DNA of 64,000 bases from Roseovarius sp. M141 (GCF_024355225.1 NZ_VCNH01000008.1:620001-684000); one strand, 5' to 3'. Counted from the first letter of the stretch, positions 35,804 to 44,641 are shown. Notes: generated by a model from the sequence alone, not told the origin. Translations and numbers: made by a program.

Positions 35804-36221
35804 CGAACATGCGATCGCCTTCGTTGCCCAGCTGTTCGGTGGCATCGGGGGTGCTGATTGTCAGGGGGCGATGACCGGCCTCCGTCGGGGCACAGATCGC
35901 CCGTACCGGTCTGGCGACATAGATCGTGCACAGCTTTTCGGCCCACATGTCATATTCCGGCATATAGACGAAGCGGCGAAACGCACCGATCCGGCGGGGC
36001 GCCGCGATGATCCACCCGGTTTCCTCCATAACTTCGCGGTGAAGCGCGCGCAGTGGCGATTCGCCCGGATCTATTCCTCCGCCCGGTAGCTGTAATTCCG
36101 GCTTTGGTTCCTCTTGCAGAGTGACCAGCAGACCGCCCTGCCGCGGCAGGATTGCATAGACCCCGTGGCGCATCCGATAGGAGATATCGGGCCGGGGCAG
36201 ATTTCCCACGCGTCGGATCAT
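35778..36221 (-). CDS. NUDIX hydrolase
   Basis: 147 residues. The NUDIX box GGIDPGESPLRALHREVMEE then TGW matches GX5EX7REUXEEXGU exactly. N-terminal VYAILPRQGGLLVTLQEE is the substrate strand. It is convergent with the PP2C gene and overlaps its end by 26 bases. Substrate cannot be read from the sequence; short MutT-like members cleave nucleotide diphosphates linked to other groups. Confidence 0.85.
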   Translation of the reverse strand: MIRRVGNLPRPDISYRMRHGVYAILPRQGGLLVTLQEEPKPELQLPGGGIDPGESPLRALHREVMEETGWIIAAPRRIGAFRRFVYMPEYDMWAEKLCTIYVARPVRAICAPTEAGHRPLTISTPDATEQLGNEGDRMFVSHWAGLA

Positions 36222-36303
36222 ATGGTTTGCTCCTCTTGGACGGCGGGTTGCCCCTGCCTATATCTTCGCGATATGCCAAGGTCCGGCACATAAGGAAACC
36301 CCC

Positions 36304-37320
36304 ATGACACTCGGTGAAAAACTTGCCTGGGACGACACGGTTCTGCCGTTCCAGCTGGATAATTCGGATATTCGGGGTCGCGTTGCGCGGCTTGACGGGG
36401 TGCTTGGCGGCATCCTGAAGCAGCATGAGTACCCCCCGGTGGTCGAGGCGTTGGTCGCGGAAATGGCCCTTTTGACCGCGCTGATCGGCCAGACGATCAA
36501 GCTGCGCTGGAAGCTGTCGCTTCAGGTGCAGTCGAACGGCCCTGTTCGCATGATCGCCACCGATTACTACGGCCCGCAAGAGGACGGAGAGCCTGCGCGC
36601 ATCCGGGCCTATGCCAGTTATGACGCGGATCGCCTGACGGATGCCGCCCCGTTTGCACAGGTTGGCGAGGGATATTTTGCCATCATGATCGATCAGGGCA
36701 AGGGCACCACCCCTTACCAGGGTATCACGCCGCTGGCAGGGGGCAGCCTGCGCGCCTGCGCCGAGGCATATTTTGCCCAGTCCGAGCAGATTCCCACCAG
36801 ATTTGCCCTGAGCTTTGGCCGCTCGACGGAACAGGCAGGTTCCGAGCATTGGCGGGCCGGCGGCGTCATGCTGCAACATATGCCCAAGGCGTCGCCGCAG
36901 ATTGCCGGTGCGGGCAGTGGCGAGGAACGCTTGTTGCAGCCCGCCGATGTCGCCCCGGACGGCGAAGAGGGTGAGAACTGGACCCGTGCGAACGTGCTTT
37001 TGGATACAGTCGACGAGTTGGAACTGATCGGCCCCAGCGTCGCGCCGACTGACCTTTTGCTGCGGCTGTTTCACGAAGAGGCGCCGCGTGTTTATGATGC
37101 GCAGGCTGTCCGGTTTGGTTGCACCTGCTCGGCCGAGCGTGTGCGCCAGAGCCTGTCGATTTACTCGGCCAAGGATATTCAGACGATGACGAGGGACGAT
37201 GGCCGCGTCACCGCCGATTGCCAGTTCTGCGGCGCGCATTACGATCTGGACCCCGAAACACTGGGGTTCGAGTCCACGCAAGGCAAGGCAGGCAGCAAGG
37301 ATGACGGCGGCGCGGCATGA
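36304..37320 (+). CDS. hslO: redox-switch chaperone Hsp33
   Basis: 338 residues. The C-terminal zinc switch has CxC in FGCTCSAERV (near residue 272) and CxxC in CQFCGAHYDLDP (near 305). The N-terminal substrate-binding domain includes QSNGPVRMIATDYYGP. Oxidation of the four cysteines releases Zn and activates holdase function in the cytoplasm. It overlaps a CoA-type NUDIX gene by 4 bases (ATGA). Confidence 0.95.
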   Translation: MTLGEKLAWDDTVLPFQLDNSDIRGRVARLDGVLGGILKQHEYPPVVEALVAEMALLTALIGQTIKLRWKLSLQVQSNGPVRMIATDYYGPQEDGEPARIRAYASYDADRLTDAAPFAQVGEGYFAIMIDQGKGTTPYQGITPLAGGSLRACAEAYFAQSEQIPTRFALSFGRSTEQAGSEHWRAGGVMLQHMPKASPQIAGAGSGEERLLQPADVAPDGEEGENWTRANVLLDTVDELELIGPSVAPTDLLLRLFHEEAPRVYDAQAVRFGCTCSAERVRQSLSIYSAKDIQTMTRDDGRVTADCQFCGAHYDLDPETLGFESTQGKAGSKDDGGAA

Positions 37321-37922
37321 GTGCGTCAGATCCCATCGCGGCGGTCGCCACTGCGCTGGGCCGCGCAGGGGGGCCGACGTCTGATTTCGATCTGAACCCC
37401 GAAACGGTCCTGGCCGAGGGGCGCAGGCTGCGCCCGGCCGGCGTTCTGGTGCCGCTGATGATGGGTGCGACCGGCGCGCGTGTTGTGCTGACGCAGCGGT
37501 CATCGGGGCTGAAACATCACCCCGGCCAGATTGCTTTTCCGGGCGGAAAGCAGGACGAGGGCGATGCCGACGTGACCGCCGCTGCGCTGCGCGAGGCGCG
37601 CGAGGAGATCGGTCTTGACCCTGCCAATGTCGAGGTTCTGGGATATTTGCCCACGCATGAGACGGTGACAGGGTTTACCGTGACTCCCGTGGTCGCGCGC
37701 GTGCTGTCCCCCTACATCCCCGTCCCGGAAGTGGCCGAGGTGGCCGAGGTGTTCGATGTACCGCTCGGTCACGTGCTACGGCGCTGCCGTTACCGGATTG
37801 AGGCGCGCTATTGGCGTGGCACGATGCGGCGGTATTATACCGTGCCATTCGGCCCCTATTATATCTGGGGCGCGACGGCGCGGATGCTGCGGTCGCTGGC
37901 CGAAGTGGCGGGCCGCCCGTGA
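37317..37922 (+). CDS. NUDIX hydrolase, CoA pyrophosphatase type
   Basis: 201 residues. The NUDIX box is GGKQDEGDADVTAAALREAR then EEIGL. Before it lies LTQRSSGLKHHPGQIAFPGG, the extra motif (UPF0035) seen in the NudL/PCD1 CoA pyrophosphatases. Probably hydrolyses CoA or its oxidised derivatives to 4'-phosphopantetheine. Coupled to hslO upstream and to cca downstream by a GTGA overlap. Confidence 0.85.
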   Translation: MSASDPIAAVATALGRAGGPTSDFDLNPETVLAEGRRLRPAGVLVPLMMGATGARVVLTQRSSGLKHHPGQIAFPGGKQDEGDADVTAAALREAREEIGLDPANVEVLGYLPTHETVTGFTVTPVVARVLSPYIPVPEVAEVAEVFDVPLGHVLRRCRYRIEARYWRGTMRRYYTVPFGPYYIWGATARMLRSLAEVAGRP

Positions 37923-39073
37923 GGATCGACGCGCCTTGGCTGGCCGCTGCGCCGCTTCAGGCGGTGTTCGCCGCGTTCCGTGATGCGGGTCATCGGGCGT
38001 GGTTGGTGGGCGGCGCGGTGCGCAATGCTGTCCTGGGCGAGCCGGTCGGCGATCTGGACCTTGCCACCGACGCGACACCCCAGCAAATGACGCAGCTGGC
38101 CAGGGCGGCGGGCATCAAGGCCGTGCCAACTGGCGCCGATCACGGCACCATGACACTGGTCGCGGATGGTGTGCCGCACGAAGTCACCACGTTTCGCCGC
38201 GATGTCGAAACATTCGGGCGGCGCGCGACTGTCGAATTCACCCGCGAGATGGCCGAGGATGCGCGCCGCCGCGATTTCACGATGAACGCGCTCTATGCCG
38301 ATGCCGATGGTGTGGTGATCGACCCGCTGGGCGGGCTGCCGGACGCGCTGGCGCGGCGCGTGCGCTTTGTGGGTGACGCGGGCCAGCGTATCGTTGAGGA
38401 CTATCTGCGCATCCTGCGGTTTTTTCGGTTTCACGCCCAATATGGTGGCGATCGCGGCATCGACGCCGATGGGCTGGCTGCCGTCGCTGATAATCTGGAT
38501 GGTCTGGACAGCCTTGCCCGCGAACGGGTTGGCACCGAAATGCGGCGGCTACTGGCTGCGCCTGATCCGGCGCTGGCGATTGCTGCGATGGCACAGGTCG
38601 GAGCATTGGCGCGGGTTCTGCCGGGGGCGGATATGCGGGCGCTGGCGCCGCTGGTGCATCTTGAGGATCAGACCGGCACGCCGCCCGAATCCATGCGCCG
38701 CCTTGCGGCCCTTGGCGGTGAGGCACCGCGCGAGCGTTTGCGCCTGTCGAATGCCGATGGGGCGCGGCTGGATCTGCTGCGTGGCGAGGTCGGCGCGCCA
38801 ACAGGCCCCGCTGCGCTGGGCTACCGACACGGGCTGTCGAGCGCGCGCGATATTTTGCTGCTGCGTGCGGCCATGCTGGAGGGGCCGCTGGACGTTGCCG
38901 CGCTGGATGCGGCATCGATTGGCGCCGAGGCGGTATTTCCGATCAAGGCGCGCGATCTGATGCCGCAGCATCAGGGCGCAGCGCTGGGCGCACGGTTGAA
39001 AACGCTCGAAGAGCGGTGGATCGCCTCGGGCTTTGCCCTGACGCGGCAGGAATTGCTGGAAGGGACGCCATGA
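37919..39073 (+). CDS. cca: CCA tRNA nucleotidyltransferase / poly(A) polymerase family
   Basis: 384 residues from GTG 37919, inside the end of the NUDIX gene. AWLVGGAVRNAVLGEPVGDL then DLATDATP holds the GG and DxD catalytic motifs of class II nucleotidyltransferases, and RRDFTMNALY is motif C. The C-terminal body is shorter and less conserved. It adds or repairs the 3'-CCA of tRNAs, but the fold is shared with poly(A) polymerases so the assignment rests on length and context. Overlaps the next gene by 4 bases. Confidence 0.88.
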   Translation: MRIDAPWLAAAPLQAVFAAFRDAGHRAWLVGGAVRNAVLGEPVGDLDLATDATPQQMTQLARAAGIKAVPTGADHGTMTLVADGVPHEVTTFRRDVETFGRRATVEFTREMAEDARRRDFTMNALYADADGVVIDPLGGLPDALARRVRFVGDAGQRIVEDYLRILRFFRFHAQYGGDRGIDADGLAAVADNLDGLDSLARERVGTEMRRLLAAPDPALAIAAMAQVGALARVLPGADMRALAPLVHLEDQTGTPPESMRRLAALGGEAPRERLRLSNADGARLDLLRGEVGAPTGPAALGYRHGLSSARDILLLRAAMLEGPLDVAALDAASIGAEAVFPIKARDLMPQHQGAALGARLKTLEERWIASGFALTRQELLEGTP

Positions 39074-40284
39074 GCTATCGCATCGACCGTCTGGGCCATC
39101 AGGGGGACGGCATCGCCGCCGGCCCGGTATTCGCGCCCATGACCCTGCCCGGCGAGGTGGTCAGCGGCACGCTGAACGGCCAGCGGCTGGCGGATATTCG
39201 CATCGATGAGCCTAGCGCGCGCCGGGTCTCGCCGCCCTGCCGACACTTCAAGGCCTGCGGAGGCTGTCAGTTACAGCATGCGGATGACGCCTTTGTCGCG
39301 ACGTGGAAAGAAGATGTCGTGCGCACCGCCCTCGCTGCGCACGGGATCGAGGCGCCGTTTCGTCCCATCGCAACGTCCCCGCCGCAGGCGCGGCGGCGTG
39401 CGACCCTGTCGGCGCGGCGCACCAAAAAGGGCGCGATGGCCGGGTTTCATGGGCGTGCGTCGGATGTGATTGTGGAAATACCGGAGTGCCGGCTGCTGCA
39501 CCCCGATCTGATGCGCGCGATCCCGGTGGCCGCGGCGCTGGCGCGGGAAACGGCCAGCCGCAAGGGCGCGCTGGACGTGGCCGCCTGCCTGTCGGGCGGG
39601 GGGCTGGATGTAAACGTCACGGGCGGCCGGGCGCTGGACGGTCCACTGCGTATCACGCTTGCCGGGCTGGCCGAGGCGCATGATCTGGCGCGCCTTGCGT
39701 GGGAGGGCGAGGTGATCGCCACGCGCAATTCGCCTGTGCAACGCTTTGGAAACACCCAGATCGTCCCGCCGCCCGGCGCGTTCCTGCAAGCGACGGCCGA
39801 GGGCGAGGCGGCGCTGCTGGCCGATGTCATGGCGGCGGTGACGGATGCGGCGCGGATCGTCGACCTGTTCGCCGGGTGCGGCACATTTACGTTGCCGCTG
39901 TCTGCGCGGGCGCAGGTTCATGCGGTCGAAGGCGAGGCGGCGATGATCGAGGCGCTCGACATTGGCTGGCGCAAGGCGGCGGGGCTGAAACAGGTGACGG
40001 GGGAGGTGCGCGATCTGTTTCGCCGCCCACTGCTGCCGGACGAACTGAAACGCTTTGACGGGGCGGTGATCGATCCGCCGCGCGCCGGGGCCGAGGCGCA
40101 GGTGGCGCAGTTGATCGCTGCGGCGATCCCGCGCATCGCTTATGTTTCGTGCAATCCGGTGACCTTTGCACGCGATGCGGCGGCGCTGATCTCGGGCGGG
40201 TATACCCTGTCCGGATTGCGCGTGGTGGACCAGTTTCGGTGGTCCAGTCACGTCGAACTGGTGGCCGATTTCGCCCGGATGTGA
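39070..40284 (+). CDS. TrmA/RlmC/RlmD-family RNA uracil-C5 methyltransferase
   Basis: 404 residues. Iron-sulfur cysteines C57-X5-C63-X2-C66 in PPCRHFKACGGCQLQ, SAM motif IVDLFAGCGTFTLPL, and VSCNP with the catalytic Cys near the C-terminus, preceded by IDPPRAGAEA. No full TRAM domain is evident at the N-terminus. It methylates C5 of a uridine in rRNA or tRNA. The family's alphaproteobacterial members act on 23S rRNA, but the exact site is not readable here. Confidence 0.88.
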   Translation: MSYRIDRLGHQGDGIAAGPVFAPMTLPGEVVSGTLNGQRLADIRIDEPSARRVSPPCRHFKACGGCQLQHADDAFVATWKEDVVRTALAAHGIEAPFRPIATSPPQARRRATLSARRTKKGAMAGFHGRASDVIVEIPECRLLHPDLMRAIPVAAALARETASRKGALDVAACLSGGGLDVNVTGGRALDGPLRITLAGLAEAHDLARLAWEGEVIATRNSPVQRFGNTQIVPPPGAFLQATAEGEAALLADVMAAVTDAARIVDLFAGCGTFTLPLSARAQVHAVEGEAAMIEALDIGWRKAAGLKQVTGEVRDLFRRPLLPDELKRFDGAVIDPPRAGAEAQVAQLIAAAIPRIAYVSCNPVTFARDAAALISGGYTLSGLRVVDQFRWSSHVELVADFARM

Positions 40285-40362
40285 CGCGTGCCTGCGAATT
40301 TCCTCTATCTCGGGGCCCCCAAACTGGGGTATACATAGAAAAAAACGGATCGAGTAGGGCAC

Positions 40363-40863
40363 ATGAGGATTATTAGATTTTTTGCGATCGCGCTGGTCGT
40401 TGTTGGACTGTCGGCATGCGGTTCCAAGTTCAAGACGTATAAAGGCCCCGAAGTCACGCATGTCGTGCTGAAAAAGGCCGAGCGCAAGATGTATCTGCTG
40501 CATCATAACAAGGTGCTGGAGGATTACGATTTCGACCTTGGCTTTATGCCGGCCGGTCACAAAACCGAAGAGGGCGACGGGCGCACGCCCGAGGGCACGT
40601 ATCTGATCGACCGCCGCAATCCGAACAGCAAATTCCACCTGTCCATCGGAATCTCCTATCCCAATGTGGTGGATCGCGCGCAGGCCTATTCGCGGGGCAA
40701 AAGCCCGGGAGGCGATATCTTTATTCATGGTCAACCCAACGGAGCCAAGGGGCGTCGTCAGGGGCGCGACTGGACCGCCGGGTGCATCGCCGTCAGCAAC
40801 AAAGAGGTCGAATGGATCTATGCAATGGTGAAGGACGGCACGCCCATTACGGTATATCCATGA
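40363..40863 (+). CDS. L,D-transpeptidase family lipoprotein (YkuD domain)
   Basis: 166 residues. Signal peptide with lipobox GLSAC, Cys19 as the lipid anchor. The YkuD domain includes IFIHGQPNGAKGRRQGRDW and then TAGCIAVSN: the His and the Cys of HxGx-(S/T)xGC form the catalytic pair. It probably makes 3-3 peptidoglycan crosslinks or attaches proteins to the wall in the periplasm. A strong terminator follows it. Confidence 0.9.
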   Translation: MRIIRFFAIALVVVGLSACGSKFKTYKGPEVTHVVLKKAERKMYLLHHNKVLEDYDFDLGFMPAGHKTEEGDGRTPEGTYLIDRRNPNSKFHLSIGISYPNVVDRAQAYSRGKSPGGDIFIHGQPNGAKGRRQGRDWTAGCIAVSNKEVEWIYAMVKDGTPITVYP

Positions 40864-40913
40864 CAGGATGTCGGGTTGCGGCCCGGGCATTAGTATAATT
40901 AGGAAGACGAAAG

Positions 40914-40947
40914 CGCCGGAGCGGATTTGACCCCGTTCCGGCGTTTT
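40914..40947. terminator. terminator between L,D-transpeptidase and CAP gene
   Basis: CGCCGGAGCGG pairs with CCGTTCCGGCG (11 pairs including one G-U) around an 8-base loop, followed by TTTT on the plus strand. It serves the transpeptidase; the convergent CAP gene may also use it. Confidence 0.85.
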
Positions 40948-40977
40948 GACATTTCAGGCGGGCAGGGCAGTGGGGCG

Positions 40978-41496
40978 TCAGCCGCCCATCACCATGGTCC
41001 ACCAGATCTTGCCATTGTTTTCCTGAAGCCAGGAAAACCCCAGATCGCGGGCGTTGGGCGATAGCACGACCTTGCGCGTCGAGGGTTCATCCATCCATGC
41101 GGCGAGGGTTTCCAGCTCGGTCTCGTAGGTTTCCGAAATGTTTTCGCCGACGAGGTTGCCCGTATATCCCACGCGGCGGATCCGGTCGATCGGGGACGAC
41201 CCGTCCGAGCCGAAATGCCACGGCCTGTTCTGCACCGACATATCGCGCGAATGGGTCGCTGCGGCTGCGTTCAACTGCGCGTTCAACGCGACCGGGCTAC
41301 GGCCCGCGGCGCTGCGCAGGGAATTGACCGAATCCAGCATGCGGTACTGGATCGTCGACGTGTCGCGGGACCGGATAGGGTAGACCTTCGGCAACGGCTT
41401 ACCATCGGGGCCGATCTGCGGTTGCGACGGAAGAGAAGGCGCACAGGCACTGAGAGCGAGCAGTGCGGTGAGGAGAAGAACCAGAATTCGCGACAT
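40978..41496 (-). CDS. CAP (SCP/PR1-type) domain lipoprotein
   Basis: 172 residues. Lipobox ALSAC with Cys18. The CAP domain starts near residue 50: MLDSVNSLRSAAGRSPVALN, AAATHSRDMSVQNRPWHFG, GENI, and ends in WWTMVMGG. The His of SRDM-type and the later His/Glu set can bind metal in some members. Cell-surface lipoprotein of unknown role, between two L,D-transpeptidase genes. Confidence 0.85.
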   Translation of the reverse strand: MSRILVLLLTALLALSACAPSLPSQPQIGPDGKPLPKVYPIRSRDTSTIQYRMLDSVNSLRSAAGRSPVALNAQLNAAAATHSRDMSVQNRPWHFGSDGSSPIDRIRRVGYTGNLVGENISETYETELETLAAWMDEPSTRKVVLSPNARDLGFSWLQENNGKIWWTMVMGG

Positions 41497-41549
41497 AGAC
41501 TAAGGACCACCCAGCATGATTTGTGTGTGCAAGCTGTACAGTGCCCGGC

Positions 41550-41609
41550 GTTGCGATTCAAACCCACATGGCCGGAACCTCGCGGTTGTGGTATAGTTTG
41601 AATTGCGAC
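41550..41609. promoter_or_regulatory. long-spaced inverted repeat with TATAGT in CAP/L,D-transpeptidase gap
   Basis: GTTGCGATTCAAAC at 41550-41563 and GTTTGAATTGCGAC at 41596-41609 are inverted copies matching 12 of 14 bases. TATAGT at 41592-41597 looks like a -10 element and overlaps the right arm. The layout suggests an operator over a promoter; the binding protein is unknown. Confidence 0.5.
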
Positions 41610-41670
41610 TGCGTCTTTCGCGCAATATGGTCAACCGGATCAGAAGCATCCCGCCGCCTTGGAGGCAGAT

Positions 41671-42264
41671 ATGAATCAGAATACCCCCAAGATGTTGAAT
41701 CGTCGCAGCTTTCTGGCTGCATCAGTCGCTATGATAGGTGCCCCCGCAATAGGGCAGAGCGTGAACACCACCCAGATGGAGGCGGATGTAAGCTCCACCG
41801 TGCGTCGCAACATCTCGAGCTTTCGGTCGCTGACCTGGCAGCCTTACTTCTCAAGCCTCAGAAACGGCGCCGTATTGGTCGATATCGATTCGCGTGCCCT
41901 GCATTTCTGGAGTGCGGATGGCAAGACCTACAGGCTTTATCCGTCCTCCGTGCCCATGTCCGAGGGTCTGACGCGCCGGGGCCGCACCAGCATAACCCGC
42001 AAGGTCGTGGGGCCCAGCTGGAGCCCGACGGCAAACATGCTCAAGCGCAATCCGGATTGGCCCAGATATGTGCCGCCCGGCCCGGATAATCCGCTGGGCA
42101 CCCATGCCCTGTATTTGGGGTGGAAGTATTACCGGATCCACGGCACGCACGATAAACGCAAGATCGGGCGCAAATCGTCGAGCGGCTGTATAGGCCTGTA
42201 CAATCAGCACATCGCCGAGCTTTTCAGCCTCACCAAAGTCGGCACGCAAGTGTTGCTTATTTGA
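41671..42264 (+). CDS. L,D-transpeptidase (ErfK/YbiS type), Tat-like signal
   Basis: 197 residues from the ATG at 41671, preceded by GGAGG. Signal peptide with twin Arg in MLNRRSFLAASVAM (Arg11-Arg12), consistent with Tat export. The YkuD domain has YRIHGTHDKRKIG and SSSGCIGLYNQHI, the His and Cys catalytic pair. It is distinct from the lipoprotein enzyme at 40363. An upstream TTG start is possible but less likely. Confidence 0.9.
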   Translation: MNQNTPKMLNRRSFLAASVAMIGAPAIGQSVNTTQMEADVSSTVRRNISSFRSLTWQPYFSSLRNGAVLVDIDSRALHFWSADGKTYRLYPSSVPMSEGLTRRGRTSITRKVVGPSWSPTANMLKRNPDWPRYVPPGPDNPLGTHALYLGWKYYRIHGTHDKRKIGRKSSSGCIGLYNQHIAELFSLTKVGTQVLLI

Positions 42265-42407
42265 CGAAGTGGCGACGCCTCTTGGCCAGCTCAGCCCAGA
42301 ATTAATTGCAATCACGAAAAATTGCTGTCTACAAAGTTGACACGAGGTAAACGTCTTGGGTGCTTGCTGTCGCGATACGCGGCGCAGGCTAATTTCTGGA
42401 GAATACT

Positions 42408-42596
42408 ATGAAAAAAATCGTTCTCGCCGCTGCTCTTTCCGCTGCTGCTTCGACTGCCTTCGCTGGCAACATGGAGCCGCCCGTCATGGAAGCGCCCGTC
42501 ATCGTCGAAGAAACCAACGCTAGCTCGTCGTCCGCAGGTGTCTGGGTTCCGCTGGTTCTGCTGGCAATCGTCGCAGCTGTGGTCATTGCTGACTAA
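42408..42596 (+). CDS. 62-aa exported/membrane peptide of unknown function
   Basis: 62 residues. Signal peptide about 1-19 (MKKIVLAAALSAAASTAFA), short Pro/Glu/Val segment (MEPPVMEAPVIVEE), Ser run, then a hydrophobic stretch WVPLVLLAIVAAVVIAD to the end. GGAG 7 bases before ATG and a strong terminator behind it support it as a real stand-alone gene. Similar short genes precede hemH in Roseobacters as I recall. I do not recognise a function. Confidence 0.72.
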   Translation: MKKIVLAAALSAAASTAFAGNMEPPVMEAPVIVEETNASSSSAGVWVPLVLLAIVAAVVIAD

Positions 42597-42623
42597 AGCG
42601 TTTCGCGATTTTTGCTACGGAAT

Positions 42624-42655
42624 AGGCGCTGGACCATCGGGTTCAGCGCCTTTTT
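42624..42655 (+). terminator. intrinsic terminator after the 62-aa gene
   Basis: AGGCGCTGGACC and GGTTCAGCGCCT form a 12-pair stem (one G-U) with a four-base loop, followed by TTTTT. A textbook rho-independent terminator. Confidence 0.92.
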
Positions 42656-42668
42656 CTTTGCCGGTCAG

Positions 42669-43727
42669 TCAGATCCAGCCTTGCAGATTTTCGCGGATCA
42701 TATCCGCCAGCGCGTCGATATGCGCCGGGCTGTCGTTGAGGCATGGGATATAGGTGAATTCCTCGCCTCCGGCCTCTTCAAAGCTTTCGCGGATCTCCTC
42801 GTTGATCTCTTCCAGCGTCTCGATGCAATCGGCGGAAAAGGCGGGGGCGACCACGGCGATCCGGCGCTTGCCTTCTTCGGTGGCTAGGCGCGCGACCTCT
42901 TTGACGGTGTAGGGTTTCAGCCATTCTTCGGGACCAAAGACCGACTGGAACGTCGTGGTGATCTGGCTGTCATCCCAGCCCAGCCGTTCCTTTAGCAGGC
43001 GCGTCGTTTTCTGGCATTGGCAATGATACGGATCGCCCTGCATCAGGTAGCGCTGCGGCATGCCGTGATAGGATACGACCAGAATTTCGGGCCGTGCTGC
43101 GCCTGCATAGGCCGTCTCGACCGAGGTCGCCAACGCATCGATATAGGCAGGCTGGTCGAAATAGGGCGCGATGGTGCGCGCGGCGGGCTGGCGGGTTTCC
43201 TTCATCAACGCGCGAAAGAATTCGTCATTTGCCGTGCCGGACGTCGCCCCGGCATATTGCGGGTAAAGCGGCACGAACAGGATGCGCGTGCAGCCTGCTT
43301 CGGTCATTTCGCGCACTTTTGACCGGGTCGAGGGATTGCCGTAGCGCATACAGAAATCGACCATCACGTCGTCGCCATATTCGGCGGTCAGTGTGTTGCG
43401 CATTGCGTCGGTCTGGTCGCGGGTGATCGTCATCAGGGGGCTTTCGCCCTTGGCCTCGTTCCAGATCGATTTATACGCCTTGCCCGAGGTGAAGGGGCGC
43501 TTCGTCAGGATCACCAGTTGCAGCAGCGGCTGCCATTTCCACGGGGAATAGTCGATCACGCGGCGGTCGGACAGGAATTCGTTCAGGTAGCGGCGCATTG
43601 GCCAATAGTCGTAACTATCCGGCGTGCCGAGATTTGCCAGAAGGATGCCTGTCTTCTCACGTGGGATCGCGGGGTGATCTACGGGCGCATGCGCGGGGCA
43701 GGTGGCCTGAAGGGTTGGCTGCGTCAT
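42669..43727 (-). CDS. hemH: ferrochelatase
   Basis: 352 residues. GILLANLGTPDSYDYWPMRR at the N-terminus, VVSYHGMPQRYLMQGDPYHC with the metal-channel His and ChrX Cys region, and the C-terminal FAEEFTYIPCLNDSP-type segment. It inserts Fe2+ into protoporphyrin IX, the last heme step; hemW and hemJ elsewhere in the window belong to the same pathway. It converges on the terminator of the 62-aa gene. Confidence 0.95.
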   Translation of the reverse strand: MTQPTLQATCPAHAPVDHPAIPREKTGILLANLGTPDSYDYWPMRRYLNEFLSDRRVIDYSPWKWQPLLQLVILTKRPFTSGKAYKSIWNEAKGESPLMTITRDQTDAMRNTLTAEYGDDVMVDFCMRYGNPSTRSKVREMTEAGCTRILFVPLYPQYAGATSGTANDEFFRALMKETRQPAARTIAPYFDQPAYIDALATSVETAYAGAARPEILVVSYHGMPQRYLMQGDPYHCQCQKTTRLLKERLGWDDSQITTTFQSVFGPEEWLKPYTVKEVARLATEEGKRRIAVVAPAFSADCIETLEEINEEIRESFEEAGGEEFTYIPCLNDSPAHIDALADMIRENLQGWI

Positions 43728-43787
43728 GGGGTCGTCCTTTATCCTGCGCCGGTCTGAAACCGGGACATAAGCGAATGACGGCGGGGG

Positions 43788-44606
43788 TCAATCGTCCAGC
43801 GGTGTCTCTTTGGTGTTCAGGGCGTCCGCCAGCCGCGTTGTGGCCGACCCGGGGCGGAGTGGCTGCTGCTGTGACGCATGCGGTGCCCAGCCGGTGAGAA
43901 AGATCAGATCATAGGTGGCGATGATCCGTCCTGCGCCATCCCCGAAGGCATCGGCATAGATCTGCGCGGCGCGGTCGAACACGGCGCGTCGGGCGAAATG
44001 GCGGGGCCGCGCAGCCATGGCGTTGCCTTCGCCCATGGCGCGCAGATCGCGCATCAGGGCGGTCATATCGGTATAGCTGGCGGTCAACGGTACGCTGTCC
44101 ACAACCGGCAGGGCCAGCCCGGCGCGTTGCAGCAAGCCGCCCAGATCGCGCACTTCGCCGGTGGGGGCGATCCGGGGCGACAGGCCGCCCGTCACCTCGG
44201 ATTCTGCCTGCGCCAGGCTGGCGCGCAACTGGTGCAGCGTCGTGCCGCCCGACATGACGCCCAGAAACAGGCCGTCAGGTTTCAGCGCGCGGCGCGCTTG
44301 GATCAGTTGGCCCACCGGGTCGTCCGACCAGTGCAGCGCCATGGCGTGAATGACCAGATCATGGGTTTCCGGCTCCAGCGCGAGGGTCGGCTCGTCCGCG
44401 ATGATCGTCGCCTCGGGAAAGGCGGCGCGCCATGGCGCCGGCCAGCCGGTGATGATTGCAGGCGCTGTAAACGCTTTGTTAACCATCGAAATGCGATCCT
44501 GCATCTCGTCGGTTGCCGCCTCGTGCAGGAACAGCGCCGGACCTGCGTCAACGGCGCGGGCGCGCTGGCGCATCAGGGCGGCGCGGTCTGTCAGTTGCGC
44601 GGTCAT
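43788..44606 (-). CDS. SAM-dependent methyltransferase (NDUFAF5/BioC-like)
   Basis: 272 residues from the ATG at 44606. Class I fold: FLHEAATDEMQDRISMVNK near the N-terminus, DLVIHAMALHWSDDPVGQL (conserved post-motif), RRALKPDGLFLGVMSGGTTL. Alphaproteobacterial members of this type resemble mitochondrial NDUFAF5, an assembly factor of complex I that hydroxylates an arginine, and BioC. Substrate is unknown. It is divergent from comF with only 35 bases between starts. Confidence 0.72.
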   Translation of the reverse strand: MTAQLTDRAALMRQRARAVDAGPALFLHEAATDEMQDRISMVNKAFTAPAIITGWPAPWRAAFPEATIIADEPTLALEPETHDLVIHAMALHWSDDPVGQLIQARRALKPDGLFLGVMSGGTTLHQLRASLAQAESEVTGGLSPRIAPTGEVRDLGGLLQRAGLALPVVDSVPLTASYTDMTALMRDLRAMGEGNAMAARPRHFARRAVFDRAAQIYADAFGDGAGRIIATYDLIFLTGWAPHASQQQPLRPGSATTRLADALNTKETPLDD

Positions 44607-44641
44607 CGGGGGAACATCATTCGCATGGATGGGACATATAG

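Noticed and set aside
39271..40890. 539-residue frame antisense to the TrmA-family gene and the first L,D-transpeptidase
   Set aside because: Spans two real plus-strand genes and their gap; compositionally a shadow.
44478..44486. TTAACCAT-type CtrA half-site
   Set aside because: Single half-site within the coding region of the methyltransferase, far from any start.
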